A stretch of 64,000 nucleotides of DNA, from NCBI GenBank assembly GCA_910584875.1, contig CAJUDA010000003.1, positions 1 to 64,000 on the forward strand, in the 5' to 3' direction. The stretch comes from an uncultured Eubacterium sp. GTDB taxonomy: Bacteria; Bacillota; Clostridia; Lachnospirales; Lachnospiraceae. The notes under the pieces were generated by a model. That model searched no databases and was not told the origin of the DNA. It saw only the letters and a program-made list of their open reading frames with translations. A program made the position numbers and the translations under genes. Of this stretch, positions 8,012-16,544 are shown in pieces. How positions within the stretch are numbered: the stretch's first letter is position 1; every line of letters starts with the position of its first letter.

Positions 8012-8044
8012 AAGCCTTTGGAAATGTTACATTTTCAGAGGCTT
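8012..8044 (+). terminator. Hairpin after tRNA-Arg
   Basis: AAGCCTTTGGAAATG pairs with CATTTTCAGAGGCTT around a three-base loop (two non-Watson-Crick positions). Only a weak T-rich stretch follows, so it may be a leaky terminator allowing read-through into the response regulator operon. Confidence 0.5.
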
Positions 8045-8069
8045 CTCTGATATTATGGGAAAGGCTGTC

Positions 8070-8756
8070 ATGATTTATATATGTGATGATGAGATGCCGG
8101 TTCTTCGGGAACTGGCAGAGAAAATACAAAAATGTGTGCCAGAGGAGAAAATCCACTGCTTTTCGTCGGGGATGGAATTGCGGGAGCAGCTGGGGAGATC
8201 GTCCTGTGATTTTCTTTTTCTTGATATTGATATGCCGGATGTCAGTGGAATGGAAATTGCAGAAGGGTTAAAGGGAGAGAAAGGGATTCCTCTGCTGGTT
8301 TTTGTTACAAGTCATGATGAGCTGGTTTATGAGAGTTTCCAGTATCGGCCTTTTGCTTTTATCCGCAAGGGTTTTTTTGATCAGGAGATAGGAAAGGTTT
8401 TGAAAAGAGGCAGGGAACATCTGGAGTCACTGGACCGGAAGTTTTATTTCAGAATGGAGGGCAGGGATGTTTCCTTACTCTTATCGGACATACTGTATTT
8501 TGAGGCGGATGGCAATTATCTGAAGATCTGTACGGCATCAGGGGATTATCGTGCAAGAGGTACGGTGTCAGACAGAGAACGGGAGCTGTATCCCTATGGG
8601 TTTGTCCGGATACACAAGGGATTTCTGGTGAACCAGACGGCGGTCCGGATGATCGGCAGGGAAGAGGTGGCACTGAAGGATGGAACGGTGCTCCCTGTGG
8701 GGAAGCGCTATGCCGGGAAGTCGAAACGACAGCTGTTGGAATATATGAGGGTTTAG
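8070..8756 (+). CDS. LytTR-family response regulator
   Basis: 228 residues. The receiver domain (about 1-115) has the acidic pair DD at 6-7, the phosphoacceptor aspartate in FLFLDIDMP (D52) and a conserved lysine in FIRKGF. A LytTR DNA-binding domain (about 130-228) follows, with EADGNYLKI and RIHKGFLVN. The arrangement is AgrA/ComE-like. It is followed by its kinase and ABC genes, so it probably controls the exporter operon. An open frame extends back into tRNA-Arg; I chose the ATG at 8070 behind GGGAAAGG because receiver domains begin at this strand. Confidence 0.92.
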   Translation: MIYICDDEMPVLRELAEKIQKCVPEEKIHCFSSGMELREQLGRSSCDFLFLDIDMPDVSGMEIAEGLKGEKGIPLLVFVTSHDELVYESFQYRPFAFIRKGFFDQEIGKVLKRGREHLESLDRKFYFRMEGRDVSLLLSDILYFEADGNYLKICTASGDYRARGTVSDRERELYPYGFVRIHKGFLVNQTAVRMIGREEVALKDGTVLPVGKRYAGKSKRQLLEYMRV

Positions 8757-8887
8757 TGTAAAAAATAAGCTCGATAGCTTATTTTTTACACGGCAATTTG
8801 TTTCTGAGCGAAAACAAATTGCTTTGTTCCGACACGAGAAACTCTTCGAGCTTTCTCGTGCGGTTCTTCGCGATAAATCGCTCAGAA
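8756..8887 (+). other. Multi-hairpin element 2
   Basis: It starts at the G of the response-regulator TAG stop. Hairpin 1 is a perfect 16-bp stem (8756-8771 with 8776-8791). Hairpin 2 pairs 8793-8803 with 8812-8822, and its whole 8-base loop CTGAGCGA (8804-8811) is perfectly complementary to TCGCTCAG at 8878-8885, giving a likely pseudoknot. Hairpin 3 is CACGAGAAA..TTTCTCGTG (8833-8860). The 3' part (CTTCGC, then CGCTCAG) resembles the 3' part of the element at 2225. No coding capacity. Confidence 0.7.
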
Positions 8888-9661
8888 ATGGGTATTAAAA
8901 TGAAAAAATATGGGAGCTTACTGAATGAATATGAACAACTGCAGAAAGAGTATGAGAAGGTTCTGTCAGAAAAAGCGGAGCTTGCCTATTCGTATGAGCG
9001 TCTGCGGGAGAAACAGGAAAAAGTCCGGGCGCAGGATGAGGAGATACGGAAACTGCATGGGAGCGCCAGGATGCTCAAACACGATATGAAAAATCATTTT
9101 ATGGTGATGTCGTCTTATCTTGCCACAGGGGAATATGAGGCGGCAGCACTGTATTCCTCCGAGATCCTGGACAAGCTGAATGCGATGCACAGTTATGTGG
9201 AGACAGGGAATTCCCTGCTAAACCATATTGTCAATGAAAAACTGAAAATGGCACAGGAACGGGGGATAAGGATTAAGGCAGAGATTGAGAATCTTCCGTT
9301 TGACAGTATGAAGAGTATTGATTTTTCAGCGCTGCTTGGCAATATGATGGATAATGCCATCCGTGCCTGTGGATCGGAAGAGGAAGGCGGCCGGGAACTG
9401 CACCTTTTCATTATTTCACAGCGGGGGTACGGGATGATCTGTGTCAAGAATAAGATAGCGGAGTCTGTGCTGGAGAAGAATCCGGCATTGTTATCATCAA
9501 AAGAGAGTGCGCGGTTTCCCGGGAAAACAGATGCCGACGGTAGGGAAAGCCACGGGATTGGTATTCCAGGGATGAGGGAGATTACAGAACGCTATCATGG
9601 CATATTTGATATCTATGAATCGGAGGGATTTTTTTGCGTCAGTGCATATATCCCTGAATAA
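8888..9661 (+). CDS. GHKL-type sensor histidine kinase lacking a membrane domain
   Basis: The visible protein (~257 aa) begins with a coiled coil (about residues 10-60, rich in E, K, L and Q). It then has the dimerisation/phosphoacceptor box LKHDMKNHF and a GHKL ATPase domain with NMMDNAIRAC (N-box) and SHGIGIPGMREI (G-box). AgrC/ComD-type kinases normally carry 5-7 membrane helices before this point; none are present. The hairpin element lies directly upstream, so the N-terminal part may have been displaced or the kinase may be cytosolic by design. ATG at 8888 or 8900 are both possible; neither has a strong ribosome site. Confidence 0.85.
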   Translation: MGIKMKKYGSLLNEYEQLQKEYEKVLSEKAELAYSYERLREKQEKVRAQDEEIRKLHGSARMLKHDMKNHFMVMSSYLATGEYEAAALYSSEILDKLNAMHSYVETGNSLLNHIVNEKLKMAQERGIRIKAEIENLPFDSMKSIDFSALLGNMMDNAIRACGSEEEGGRELHLFIISQRGYGMICVKNKIAESVLEKNPALLSSKESARFPGKTDADGRESHGIGIPGMREITERYHGIFDIYESEGFFCVSAYIPE

Positions 9662-9736
9662 TGGCCGTTTATCCCAATCCCTTGCAGAAAGTGCTGCAGG
9701 GGATTATTCTTTTCATGAAGGAGAAATGGAGTTTAT

Positions 9737-10636
9737 ATGATTTATTTCAGGGAAGCAGAAAAATACAATTTGTCCAGGGTAGATCTGTTCATCCCGCAGG
9801 GAGTGACTGTGGGAGTGATCGGGGCATCCGGTGCGGGCAAGACCACGTTACTGAAACTGGTATGTGGTCTGCTGGTGTGTGAACATGGTATGGTGCGTAC
9901 GATGGGAAGGGATCCTGTGCGGGACAGAAAAATACTGACGGCACATCTGAGGGCTTATTTTTCCGAATTAAACTATTTCCAGCGGGACGATACGGTAAAA
10001 AGTCAGCTGATACTGATGGAGAAGCTCTACCGGCTGGACAGGAAGCAGTGCAGGGAGGAATTAGAAAGACTGGATGCCCGGTTCCGGTTTTCTGGATTTA
10101 TTCATCAAAAGGCCGGCAGGTTGTCCACAGGACAGCGAAGGCGCGTGGAGCTTGCAGCAGTGCTGATGGGCAGTGTGGAACTTCTTTTGCTGGATGAACC
10201 GACCAATGGTATGGATGAACAGGGAAAGCGTGCATTTTGGGAGGAAATCAGCCGGAAAAAGGAAGCAGGGACTACCATACTGCTTTCTTCCCATAATATG
10301 ACTGAGATTGGACAGGTCTGTGACCGTATTCTTCTGCTTGAAAAGGGGAATGTCTGTTATTATGGTGACAGACAAGGGCTTCTGTGCCGATATGCTCCGG
10401 TGAATCAGATTGATATTCAGTTTGGAGGAGCCATACCGGATATGGATGATCTGCCCTTACTGCGATACAGCATTGAGCAGGACAGACTCCATCTTTCCTA
10501 TAATACGAATCATATCACAGCTGCGGAGATCACGAAGCGGATCCTGGAACAGACCAGAGTGATCCAGATCCGTGTGACGCAGCATGATCTGGCAGACATC
10601 GTTCGCCTGGCGGCAGAGGCAGATGGGCATCCATGA
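9737..10636 (+). CDS. ABC transporter ATP-binding protein
   Basis: 299 residues. Walker A GASGAGKTT near residue 33, signature RLSTGQRRRVEL, Walker B LLLLDEPTNGMD, H-loop LSSHN, then a C-terminal accessory region of about 80 aa as in ABC-2 and lantibiotic-type exporters. It lies between the kinase and the second COG4586-type ATPase and has no permease of its own next to it, so it may share the two permeases at 11676 and 12477. Substrate unknown; the regulator-kinase-exporter order suggests peptide sensing or resistance (inference). Confidence 0.88.
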   Translation: MIYFREAEKYNLSRVDLFIPQGVTVGVIGASGAGKTTLLKLVCGLLVCEHGMVRTMGRDPVRDRKILTAHLRAYFSELNYFQRDDTVKSQLILMEKLYRLDRKQCREELERLDARFRFSGFIHQKAGRLSTGQRRRVELAAVLMGSVELLLLDEPTNGMDEQGKRAFWEEISRKKEAGTTILLSSHNMTEIGQVCDRILLLEKGNVCYYGDRQGLLCRYAPVNQIDIQFGGAIPDMDDLPLLRYSIEQDRLHLSYNTNHITAAEITKRILEQTRVIQIRVTQHDLADIVRLAAEADGHP

Positions 10637-10679
10637 GCGGTGTGGACGATGTGATCGACAGATGCGATTGGAGGTAAGT

Positions 10680-11675
10680 ATGGGATCTTTTATTGAAGTA
10701 TCGGATGTCTGTAAGACATTCCGGGTCAGCAAACGGTCTGCCGGGATACCGGGGATGCTGGCAAATCTGGTTGCTCCCAGATATGAAAAGAAGGAGGCAG
10801 TACGGAATATCAGTTTCCAGATCGGTCAGGGAGAGATGCTGGGCTTTATTGGACCGAACGGTGCGGGAAAATCGACGATGATCAAAATGCTGTCCGGGAT
10901 ATTGTGCCCTGACAGGGGACGTGTCAGTGTGGCAGGTTATAATCCCTGCCGGCAGAGAAAGAAATTTGTGGGTAAGATCGGTGTTGTGTTTGGGCAGAAA
11001 TCACAGCTTCAGTGGGATCTGCCCGTGCGTGACAGCTATGAACTGCTGAGGGCGATCTATGCTGTCCCGGGAAATGTATATCGGAAAAATCTGAAGCAAT
11101 TCATCGATATGCTGGATCTGGGGCATTTTATTGATCAGCCTGTGCGGCAGCTCTCACTGGGGCAGCGTATGAGGGCAGATATCGCTGCCTCTCTGCTTCA
11201 TTCTCCGGAAATCGTATTCTTTGATGAGCCTACGATCGGCGTGGATGTGGTGGGGAAGCAGGTCATCCGGGAATTTATCCGGGAACTGAACGGGAAAAAC
11301 AATGTGACGATGATCTTTACTACGCATGATATGCAGGATATCGAGAAGACCTGTGAGCGGCTCATGATCATCAATGAAGGGAGAAAAATGTATGATGGTT
11401 CCCTGCATGGGATCCGGGAAAAGTATGGGACAGCAAGACAGCTTGACGTCGAGTTTAATTATGAATGCGAGATCCGTCCGATCGAGCATGTCGAGATACA
11501 GTCTCTCCCGGAAGAGGGGCATATCAGGAAACGCTTTGTCTTTGAACAGGGTGTGGTATCGGTCAACGACCTGATGAATGAGCTTCTTTCGCAGTACAGT
11601 ATTCGTGACATCAATATTACGGAACCGGAGATTGATGATATAATCTGCCGGATCTACGGCGGGGAGGTGGTTTAG
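10680..11675 (+). CDS. ABC transporter ATP-binding protein (COG4586-like), exporter set 2
   Basis: Paralogue of the ATPase at 619: the same SVC/DVCKTFRVSKRSAG start, Walker A GPNGAGKSTM, signature LSLGQRMRAD, Walker B IVFFDEPTIGVD. It is about 70 residues longer (331 aa), with a C-terminal extension that the first copy lacks. ATG at 10680 follows GGAGG; an in-frame upstream start at 10584 overlaps the previous gene and is not used by the family. It abuts the next permease without any gap. Confidence 0.92.
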   Translation: MGSFIEVSDVCKTFRVSKRSAGIPGMLANLVAPRYEKKEAVRNISFQIGQGEMLGFIGPNGAGKSTMIKMLSGILCPDRGRVSVAGYNPCRQRKKFVGKIGVVFGQKSQLQWDLPVRDSYELLRAIYAVPGNVYRKNLKQFIDMLDLGHFIDQPVRQLSLGQRMRADIAASLLHSPEIVFFDEPTIGVDVVGKQVIREFIRELNGKNNVTMIFTTHDMQDIEKTCERLMIINEGRKMYDGSLHGIREKYGTARQLDVEFNYECEIRPIEHVEIQSLPEEGHIRKRFVFEQGVVSVNDLMNELLSQYSIRDINITEPEIDDIICRIYGGEVV

Positions 11676-12470
11676 ATGCGTCTGGAGCCGTATCTTGCCT
11701 ATGCCAGAAAGAGTTTTCTGGCAAGAAGCGCCTATCGTTTTGATCACCTTATGGGAATACTGAATACGGTGCTGAGAGTCCTTATTTATTGGGAGATATA
11801 CCGGGCGCTGTATGGCGCGCGTACTGAAGTAGACGGCATTACGCTTATGATGGTCGCTACCAGTTTTGTCCTTTCGCTCTGTATGGAGGCTGTCTTCCGG
11901 GTCAATGATTTTTTTATCCCGGATATGATCCGGGATGGCAGTATCGCCAATGAACTGCTCCGCCCGATCGGCATCCAGGGGCGCATGATCGCGGAAAATA
12001 TGGGGAATGCCCTGTTTGAGCTGGTGTTCCGGTTTGGCCCGGCTCTTTTTGTGTCCTTTCTTTTTGTAGGAATTCTCAAACCTGCCGGTGGATGTATGCT
12101 GCTGCTTTTTGTGTTCAGCGCCCTGCTGGGTTATGGGGTGCTGTGGACGATCAGTTTTGCCACGCAGATGCTGTCGTTCTGGTTTATCAATGTGTGGAGC
12201 ATTGTTACGATCAAAAATGTATGTATCAATGTATTGTCGGGTTCGATGATCCCGTTATGGTTTATGCCGGACTGGATGAATGGTGTTGTCCGGTATACTC
12301 CGTTTTCAAGTATTTATTTTACACCGGTCCAGATCTATCTCGGGCAGTTAACCTGGCAGGAGATACTGGAGAAATGCCTGATACAGATCTTCTGGATCGG
12401 TTTGTTATTTATGTTTGGAAACTGGCTCTGGCATAAGGGGCAGAAAAAACTGGTGGTACAAGGAGGCTGA
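11676..12470 (+). CDS. ABC-2 type permease (COG4587-like), exporter set 2
   Basis: 264-residue membrane protein with about six helices, paralogous to the one at 1422 (both have a central SVEFFSGAIIPL / NVLSGSMIPL type motif and end in VVQGG). Its ATG follows the ATPase TAG directly (TAGATG), indicating translational coupling. It forms the membrane part of exporter set 2 with the next gene. Confidence 0.88.
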   Translation: MRLEPYLAYARKSFLARSAYRFDHLMGILNTVLRVLIYWEIYRALYGARTEVDGITLMMVATSFVLSLCMEAVFRVNDFFIPDMIRDGSIANELLRPIGIQGRMIAENMGNALFELVFRFGPALFVSFLFVGILKPAGGCMLLLFVFSALLGYGVLWTISFATQMLSFWFINVWSIVTIKNVCINVLSGSMIPLWFMPDWMNGVVRYTPFSSIYFTPVQIYLGQLTWQEILEKCLIQIFWIGLLFMFGNWLWHKGQKKLVVQGG

Positions 12471-12476
12471 TGTGAC

Positions 12477-13283
12477 ATGAAAGATCATACAAATGTGATC
12501 ACAGCATATGTGGGAACCGTAATGAAAGCGTGGTTTCAGTACAGAGTGGATGCCGTGCTGCGGTCACTGGCAGTTTTCCTCAGAGAATCCACAGGAGTGA
12601 TCGCGATCTGGTTTGCTCTTCTAAAGTTTGACACGCTGAATGACTGGAATATGCAGGAGATGCTATTTTTGTTTAGTCTGCTTTTTCTGACATATGGCGT
12701 CATGATCCTGTTTTTTACAGGGCTGAGAGATTTTGGCTGGACGGTGAGAACCGGTGGTTTTGACCGGTTTCTGCTGAGACCGAGGGGAGTATTGTTCCAG
12801 CTGATCTTTGTCGATGCGGACTGGTTTGCTGCCATCGGGCATGGCGGTCTGGGACTGGTGCTTTTTATCTTTACAGCGGGAAGAGTAGGGATACATTGGG
12901 ACGCCGCAACCGTTTTATATTATATGCTGGCTGTGGCGGGGGGAGTGCTGATCCAGGGAGCGATTTTTTTGTTTCTTGCCACGCTGAATATCTATCTTCT
13001 GGAGACAGGCAGCCTGAAAGAGGTATTTTACTGGAACGCCAGAAAGTTTGCCGGATATCCTGTCAGCATTTTTCATAAGGCGGTACAGGTCTTTATGATC
13101 TATGTGGTTCCTTTTGCCTTTGTCAATTATTTTCCGTCGCAGTATCTGCTGCGCAAACCGGATATGCAGCAGTTTCCGGAGATATTTCTGTATCTTACGC
13201 CTTTTGTCGGAGTGGGGATGTATCTGCTGGCGTATCTTTTCTGGCGGTACAGCCTGCGGCATTATAAGAGTTCAGGAAATTAG
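12477..13283 (+). CDS. ABC-2 type permease (COG3694-like), exporter set 2
   Basis: 268-residue membrane protein with about six helices. It carries RTGGFDRFLLRPRG in the cytoplasmic loop and the tail FWRYSLRHYKSSGN, both shared with the permease at 2381. It is separated from the previous gene by 6 bp (GAGGCTGATGTGAC then ATG), the spacing expected of an uninterrupted junction; the corresponding junction in set 1 contains the hairpin element. Confidence 0.88.
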   Translation: MKDHTNVITAYVGTVMKAWFQYRVDAVLRSLAVFLRESTGVIAIWFALLKFDTLNDWNMQEMLFLFSLLFLTYGVMILFFTGLRDFGWTVRTGGFDRFLLRPRGVLFQLIFVDADWFAAIGHGGLGLVLFIFTAGRVGIHWDAATVLYYMLAVAGGVLIQGAIFLFLATLNIYLLETGSLKEVFYWNARKFAGYPVSIFHKAVQVFMIYVVPFAFVNYFPSQYLLRKPDMQQFPEIFLYLTPFVGVGMYLLAYLFWRYSLRHYKSSGN

Positions 13284-13295
13284 GAGGGAAAGGTG

Positions 13296-14189
13296 ATGCA
13301 GGAAAGCAGATTGTTTAAGATCGTATACCATTTACTGGATCAGGGGCAGGCGACCGCTCCCGAACTGGCAGAAAAGTTTGAAGTATCTGTCCGTACGATT
13401 TACCGGGATATGGATGCTCTGAGCGCTGCCGGTATCCCCATCTATGCCGAATCGGGCAGATATGGCGGCATTTATTTAATGAGCGGTTTTGTTTTGGACC
13501 GGGTGGTGCTGTCAGAGAAAGAGAAGCAGGAGATCCTCACGGCACTACAGAGCCTGAATGTCACAAAAAATACAAGCGGAAGCCAGACATTACAGAAACT
13601 TTCTGCGATGTTCCAGCTCCACACAGAAGACTGGCTGGAAGTGGATTTTTCCAGATGGGGAGATAAAAAGTTTGACAATGAAAAATTTGAGCAGTTGAAG
13701 TCGGCGGTCATCCATTGCAGAAATGTCAGGATCAATTATGCAGGTTCGAATGAAATGATCAGCGAAAGAGTGATACAGCCGTTAAAACTTGCTTATAAAG
13801 CGAAAGCATGGTATCTGAAAGCATTCTGCACGAAAAGACAGGATTTCCGGTTATTTAAATTAAACAGGATCCTGGATCTGGAGATTCTGGAGGAGAGATT
13901 TGTAAGGCGTACTTTTCCGGGACAGATCGGCAATTCAGAAGGAGACGATCATCCGATCGTACTCCGTTTTCCCAAAGAAATGGCATACCGTGTTTATGAT
14001 GAGTTTGACCGGTCACAGGTACAACGGCAGGCGGACGGCAGTCTGGTTGTATCTGCAAAAATACCGCAAGATGCGTGGCTGAGAGGGTTTATTCTGTCGT
14101 TTGGAACTCAGGTAGAGATACTGGAACCTGCTGAACTGAGAAAAGTGATCGCAGAGCAGGCAAGAATGATCTATGAAAAAAATTCCTGA
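13296..14189 (+). CDS. HTH plus WYL-domain transcriptional regulator (YafY/YobV type)
   Basis: 297 residues. N-terminal winged helix (residues 1-60, with ATAPELAEKFEVSVRTIYRD as recognition region), then a WYL ligand-sensing domain (about 135-220, with the WYL variant AWYLKAFC) and a C-terminal WCX-like region. Members act as repressors or activators that sense small ligands or nucleic acids. It ends the exporter operon (12 bp after the permease) and may regulate it. AGGAGG precedes the ATG at 13296 by 8 bp. Confidence 0.9.
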   Translation: MQESRLFKIVYHLLDQGQATAPELAEKFEVSVRTIYRDMDALSAAGIPIYAESGRYGGIYLMSGFVLDRVVLSEKEKQEILTALQSLNVTKNTSGSQTLQKLSAMFQLHTEDWLEVDFSRWGDKKFDNEKFEQLKSAVIHCRNVRINYAGSNEMISERVIQPLKLAYKAKAWYLKAFCTKRQDFRLFKLNRILDLEILEERFVRRTFPGQIGNSEGDDHPIVLRFPKEMAYRVYDEFDRSQVQRQADGSLVVSAKIPQDAWLRGFILSFGTQVEILEPAELRKVIAEQARMIYEKNS

Positions 14190-14196
14190 GTGTAGA

Positions 14197-14221
14197 GCAA
14201 TTTAATCCCGCCGCTGAGCTG
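14197..14221 (-). repeat. Dispersed stop-associated repeat, degenerate copy G
   Basis: On the minus strand CAGCTCAGCGGCGGGATTAAATTGC follows the TAA stop of the EamA gene. It resembles TAGCTCAACGGCGCCAATTTG with a small indel. Position directly after a stop matches the other copies. Confidence 0.45.
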
Positions 14222-14224
14222 GCG

Positions 14225-15100
14225 TTATCCCCATATCGTCAGGATCAGCGTGCCGCATACCATGAGTAGAAGCCCGGACAACGCTTTTCGGGTAAGCCTT
14301 TCTTTTAATATAAGCCAGGAAAACAGTACGGTTATGACAATGCTTAATTTGTCGACAGGTACGACGACACTGACGATGCCGTTCTGGATGGCATAATAAT
14401 AGCAAAGCCAGGAGGCGCCGGTTGTTATACCGGAAAGGCAGATCAAGGCAAGGTCTTTCCGGGCAGTCGTCCGCACCTGTGCCTGCTTTTTTCGGATCAG
14501 GACAATAAACCATGCCATCACAAGTACGACGGCGGTACGGATCGCTGTAGCGAGATTGGATTCGACTCCTGTGATCCCGATTTTGGCGAGGATTGAGGTG
14601 AGTGCGGCAAAGACCGCAGACAGAATGGCATAAACGGTCCATCTGCTGTCTTTGCCGTTATGCAGGTCTGGTACAGTCTCTTTTTTTTCGATCATCCGAT
14701 AAATCCCGACAGCCAGGACCGCTGTACCGGTGAGTTTGAGCAGCAGATGGCTGGTTTCCTGGAAGATCACGATGGCGAGAAGCACCGTGATGACGGTACT
14801 TGATTTATCGACAGGCGTCACTTTATTGACGTCGCCCAGTGACAATGCTTTAAAGTAGCAGAGCCAGGAGGCGCCAGTGGCGAACCCGGACAGGATCAGA
14901 AAGAACAGGGATCTCATACCGATATCCGTGATCGTATGCAGAGATCCGGTAAGAAACACCATGATCCAGGAAAACACAAGTACGACAGCAGTGCGCAGTG
15001 CCGTTATGACATCGGAGTCCATGGATTTGGTGCCGCACTTTGCCAGAATTGCCGTGAGTCCGGCAAAAAGGGCGGAGAGAACTGCCATTATGAGCCACAT
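14225..15100 (-). CDS. EamA-family transporter (drug/metabolite transporter superfamily)
   Basis: 291 residues built from two EamA repeats of five helices each. The halves are visibly similar (ALFAGLTAILAKCG / AVFAALTSILAKIG; ATGASWLCYFKAL / TTGASWLCYYYAI; VTPVDKSSTVITVLL / VVPVDKLSIVITVLF). The family moves small metabolites, often amino acids or nucleotide precursors, out of or into the cell; the substrate here is not predictable. Monocistronic or co-transcribed with upstream GT51 gene (20 bp gap). Confidence 0.9.
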   Translation of the reverse strand: MWLIMAVLSALFAGLTAILAKCGTKSMDSDVITALRTAVVLVFSWIMVFLTGSLHTITDIGMRSLFFLILSGFATGASWLCYFKALSLGDVNKVTPVDKSSTVITVLLAIVIFQETSHLLLKLTGTAVLAVGIYRMIEKKETVPDLHNGKDSRWTVYAILSAVFAALTSILAKIGITGVESNLATAIRTAVVLVMAWFIVLIRKKQAQVRTTARKDLALICLSGITTGASWLCYYYAIQNGIVSVVVPVDKLSIVITVLFSWLILKERLTRKALSGLLLMVCGTLILTIWG

Positions 15101-15120
15101 AGATTCCTCATTTCTGCAGA

Positions 15121-15843
15121 TCAGGGAGACTGTGTCAGAATATGATCTGCCTGTTTTTGTGTGATTTTATTACAATGTACCATTTTTTCCAGTACCAGGG
15201 ACATTCTTTTCCGGGCAAGTTCCATACTGGCATCCGGCGAGTAATTCGACGGTGCGTTGGGGATCCCGGCAAGCATGATCGCTTCATAGTCGGTCAGTTC
15301 GGAAGGGGATTTTTTAAAATATCCTTCTGCGGCGTCATGGATGCCATAGTATCCACTGCCAAAATAGATGGTATTGACATACAGTTCAAAGATCTCTTCT
15401 TTCTTATACTCCTTTTCCAGCGCAAAGGCAGCAAAGATTTCAGCAAATTTGCGCTCGACCTTCTTCTCCTGGGTGAACAGTTCGTTTTTTGCGATCTGCT
15501 GGGTAATGGTGCTTCCTCCCTCTGCAAAAGAGAGAGTGGTAATGTCCTTCCACACCGCCCTTCCGATCGCAACCGGGTCGATGCCGGGGTGGGAGAAAAA
15601 GCGTTTGTCCTCAGCAGAGATGACCGCATCAATATAAATCTCCGGCAGTTCGCGGTAATGGGTAAAATGTTCTTTGCTGCGGATGGAGCTGCCGATTTTC
15701 GTGATGGGTGTATCTTTTATGGCTTTTTGATACATCTGCCAGCCTTTCACACCATAGTAAACCGTTATGACCATAGCGGCCAATAACAGGAAAGCAGACA
15801 GACGGAGTGCAATTTTGCCGATGATCCGCAAGATCCGTTTCAT
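15121..15843 (-). CDS. Monofunctional GT51 peptidoglycan transglycosylase
   Basis: 240 residues. One N-terminal membrane helix (about 12-30), then a GT51 domain with the catalytic glutamate in SAEDKRFFSHPGID and the GGSTITQQIAKN motif; LYVNTIYFGSGYYGI and AGIPNAPSNY complete the family signature. It polymerises lipid II into glycan strands outside the membrane. No transpeptidase domain, so it is an MtgA-like enzyme. A bifunctional PBP1A lies at 39678. Confidence 0.92.
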   Translation of the reverse strand: MKRILRIIGKIALRLSAFLLLAAMVITVYYGVKGWQMYQKAIKDTPITKIGSSIRSKEHFTHYRELPEIYIDAVISAEDKRFFSHPGIDPVAIGRAVWKDITTLSFAEGGSTITQQIAKNELFTQEKKVERKFAEIFAAFALEKEYKKEEIFELYVNTIYFGSGYYGIHDAAEGYFKKSPSELTDYEAIMLAGIPNAPSNYSPDASMELARKRMSLVLEKMVHCNKITQKQADHILTQSP

Positions 15844-15868
15844 GGGTTCGACCTCCCTTCTGCGTATA

Positions 15869-16027
15869 TTATATCAGATAGGTGTATATTTTTTCCAGAC
15901 CCTGGAACAAAATTTCGACTGTAAATATAAGGATGCCGGTGATCATAAACAGAGCGCCGAAGACGGCACCGCCGATCCCCAGCAGAATATTCAGAACAAA
16001 TTTTTTTATCCAAAGTTTTTTCTTCAT
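15869..16027 (-). CDS. 52-aa single-pass membrane peptide
   Basis: An unrecognised small gene: KKKLWIKK at the N-terminus, a hydrophobic helix VLNILLGIGGAVFGALFMIT continuing to about residue 38, and a short C-terminal tail ending KIYTYLI. It has a strong ribosome site (AGGGGGGATAAGT before ATG on the minus strand) and ends 25 bp before the GT51 start, so it is probably co-transcribed with that transglycosylase. It could be a partner or stabiliser of the cell-wall enzyme; no function is known. Confidence 0.6.
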   Translation of the reverse strand: MKKKLWIKKFVLNILLGIGGAVFGALFMITGILIFTVEILFQGLEKIYTYLI

Positions 16028-16166
16028 ACTTATCCCCCCTGATATGTAGTATCATACAACACACAGCTTATTTTATTGTGACTATTTGATAAGAGATTTG
16101 TCACTTTATGGGGAAAAGTCGAAAAATATTTATTGAGCAGGAGAACCGTCAGGGGAAAATAAATGT

Positions 16167-16544
16167 TCAGTCCAGTGCCTTCATTGTTTTTGCGTGCTTT
16201 TTGATGGCGCTGAAGCTTTCTTTGCTTATGACATGCTCGATCTTGCAGGCGTCTTCTTCTGCGATGTCTTCGGGTACGCCAAGGGATGACAGACAACGGG
16301 TGAGGATATCGTGCCGTTCATAGATCATGTCAGCGATGGCTTTCCCTTCTTCGGTCAGATAAATAAATCCGGCGTCGGTAACCGTAATATGATTCTTTTC
16401 ACGGAGATGTTTCATCGCCACACTGACACTGGATTTTTTGAATCCCAGTTCCGTAGCAATGTCAACAGAGCGCACTACCGGTAATTTTTTGCTTAATATA
16501 AGGATTGTCTCCAGATAATTTTCTGCGGATTCGGTTGTCTTCAT
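16167..16544 (-). CDS. DtxR/MntR-family metal-dependent repressor
   Basis: 125 residues. N-terminal winged helix (RSVDIATELGFKKSSVSVAM as the HTH) and a dimerisation domain with metal-ligand-like residues (YERHDILTRCL, EEDACKIEHVIS). It lacks the SH3-like third domain, as MntR does. It is divergent from the feo genes and palindromic DtxR-type boxes lie in front of them, so it probably senses Fe2+ or Mn2+ and represses iron uptake. ATG at 16544 sits behind GGGAGTG; an upstream in-frame start at 16622 is less likely. Confidence 0.9.
   Translation of the reverse strand: MKTTESAENYLETILILSKKLPVVRSVDIATELGFKKSSVSVAMKHLREKNHITVTDAGFIYLTEEGKAIADMIYERHDILTRCLSSLGVPEDIAEEDACKIEHVISKESFSAIKKHAKTMKALD

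Noticed and set aside
7974..8069. Upstream extension of the response regulator into tRNA-Arg
   Set aside because: It begins inside the tRNA gene; receiver domains start at the strand found at 8070 and a ribosome site lies there.
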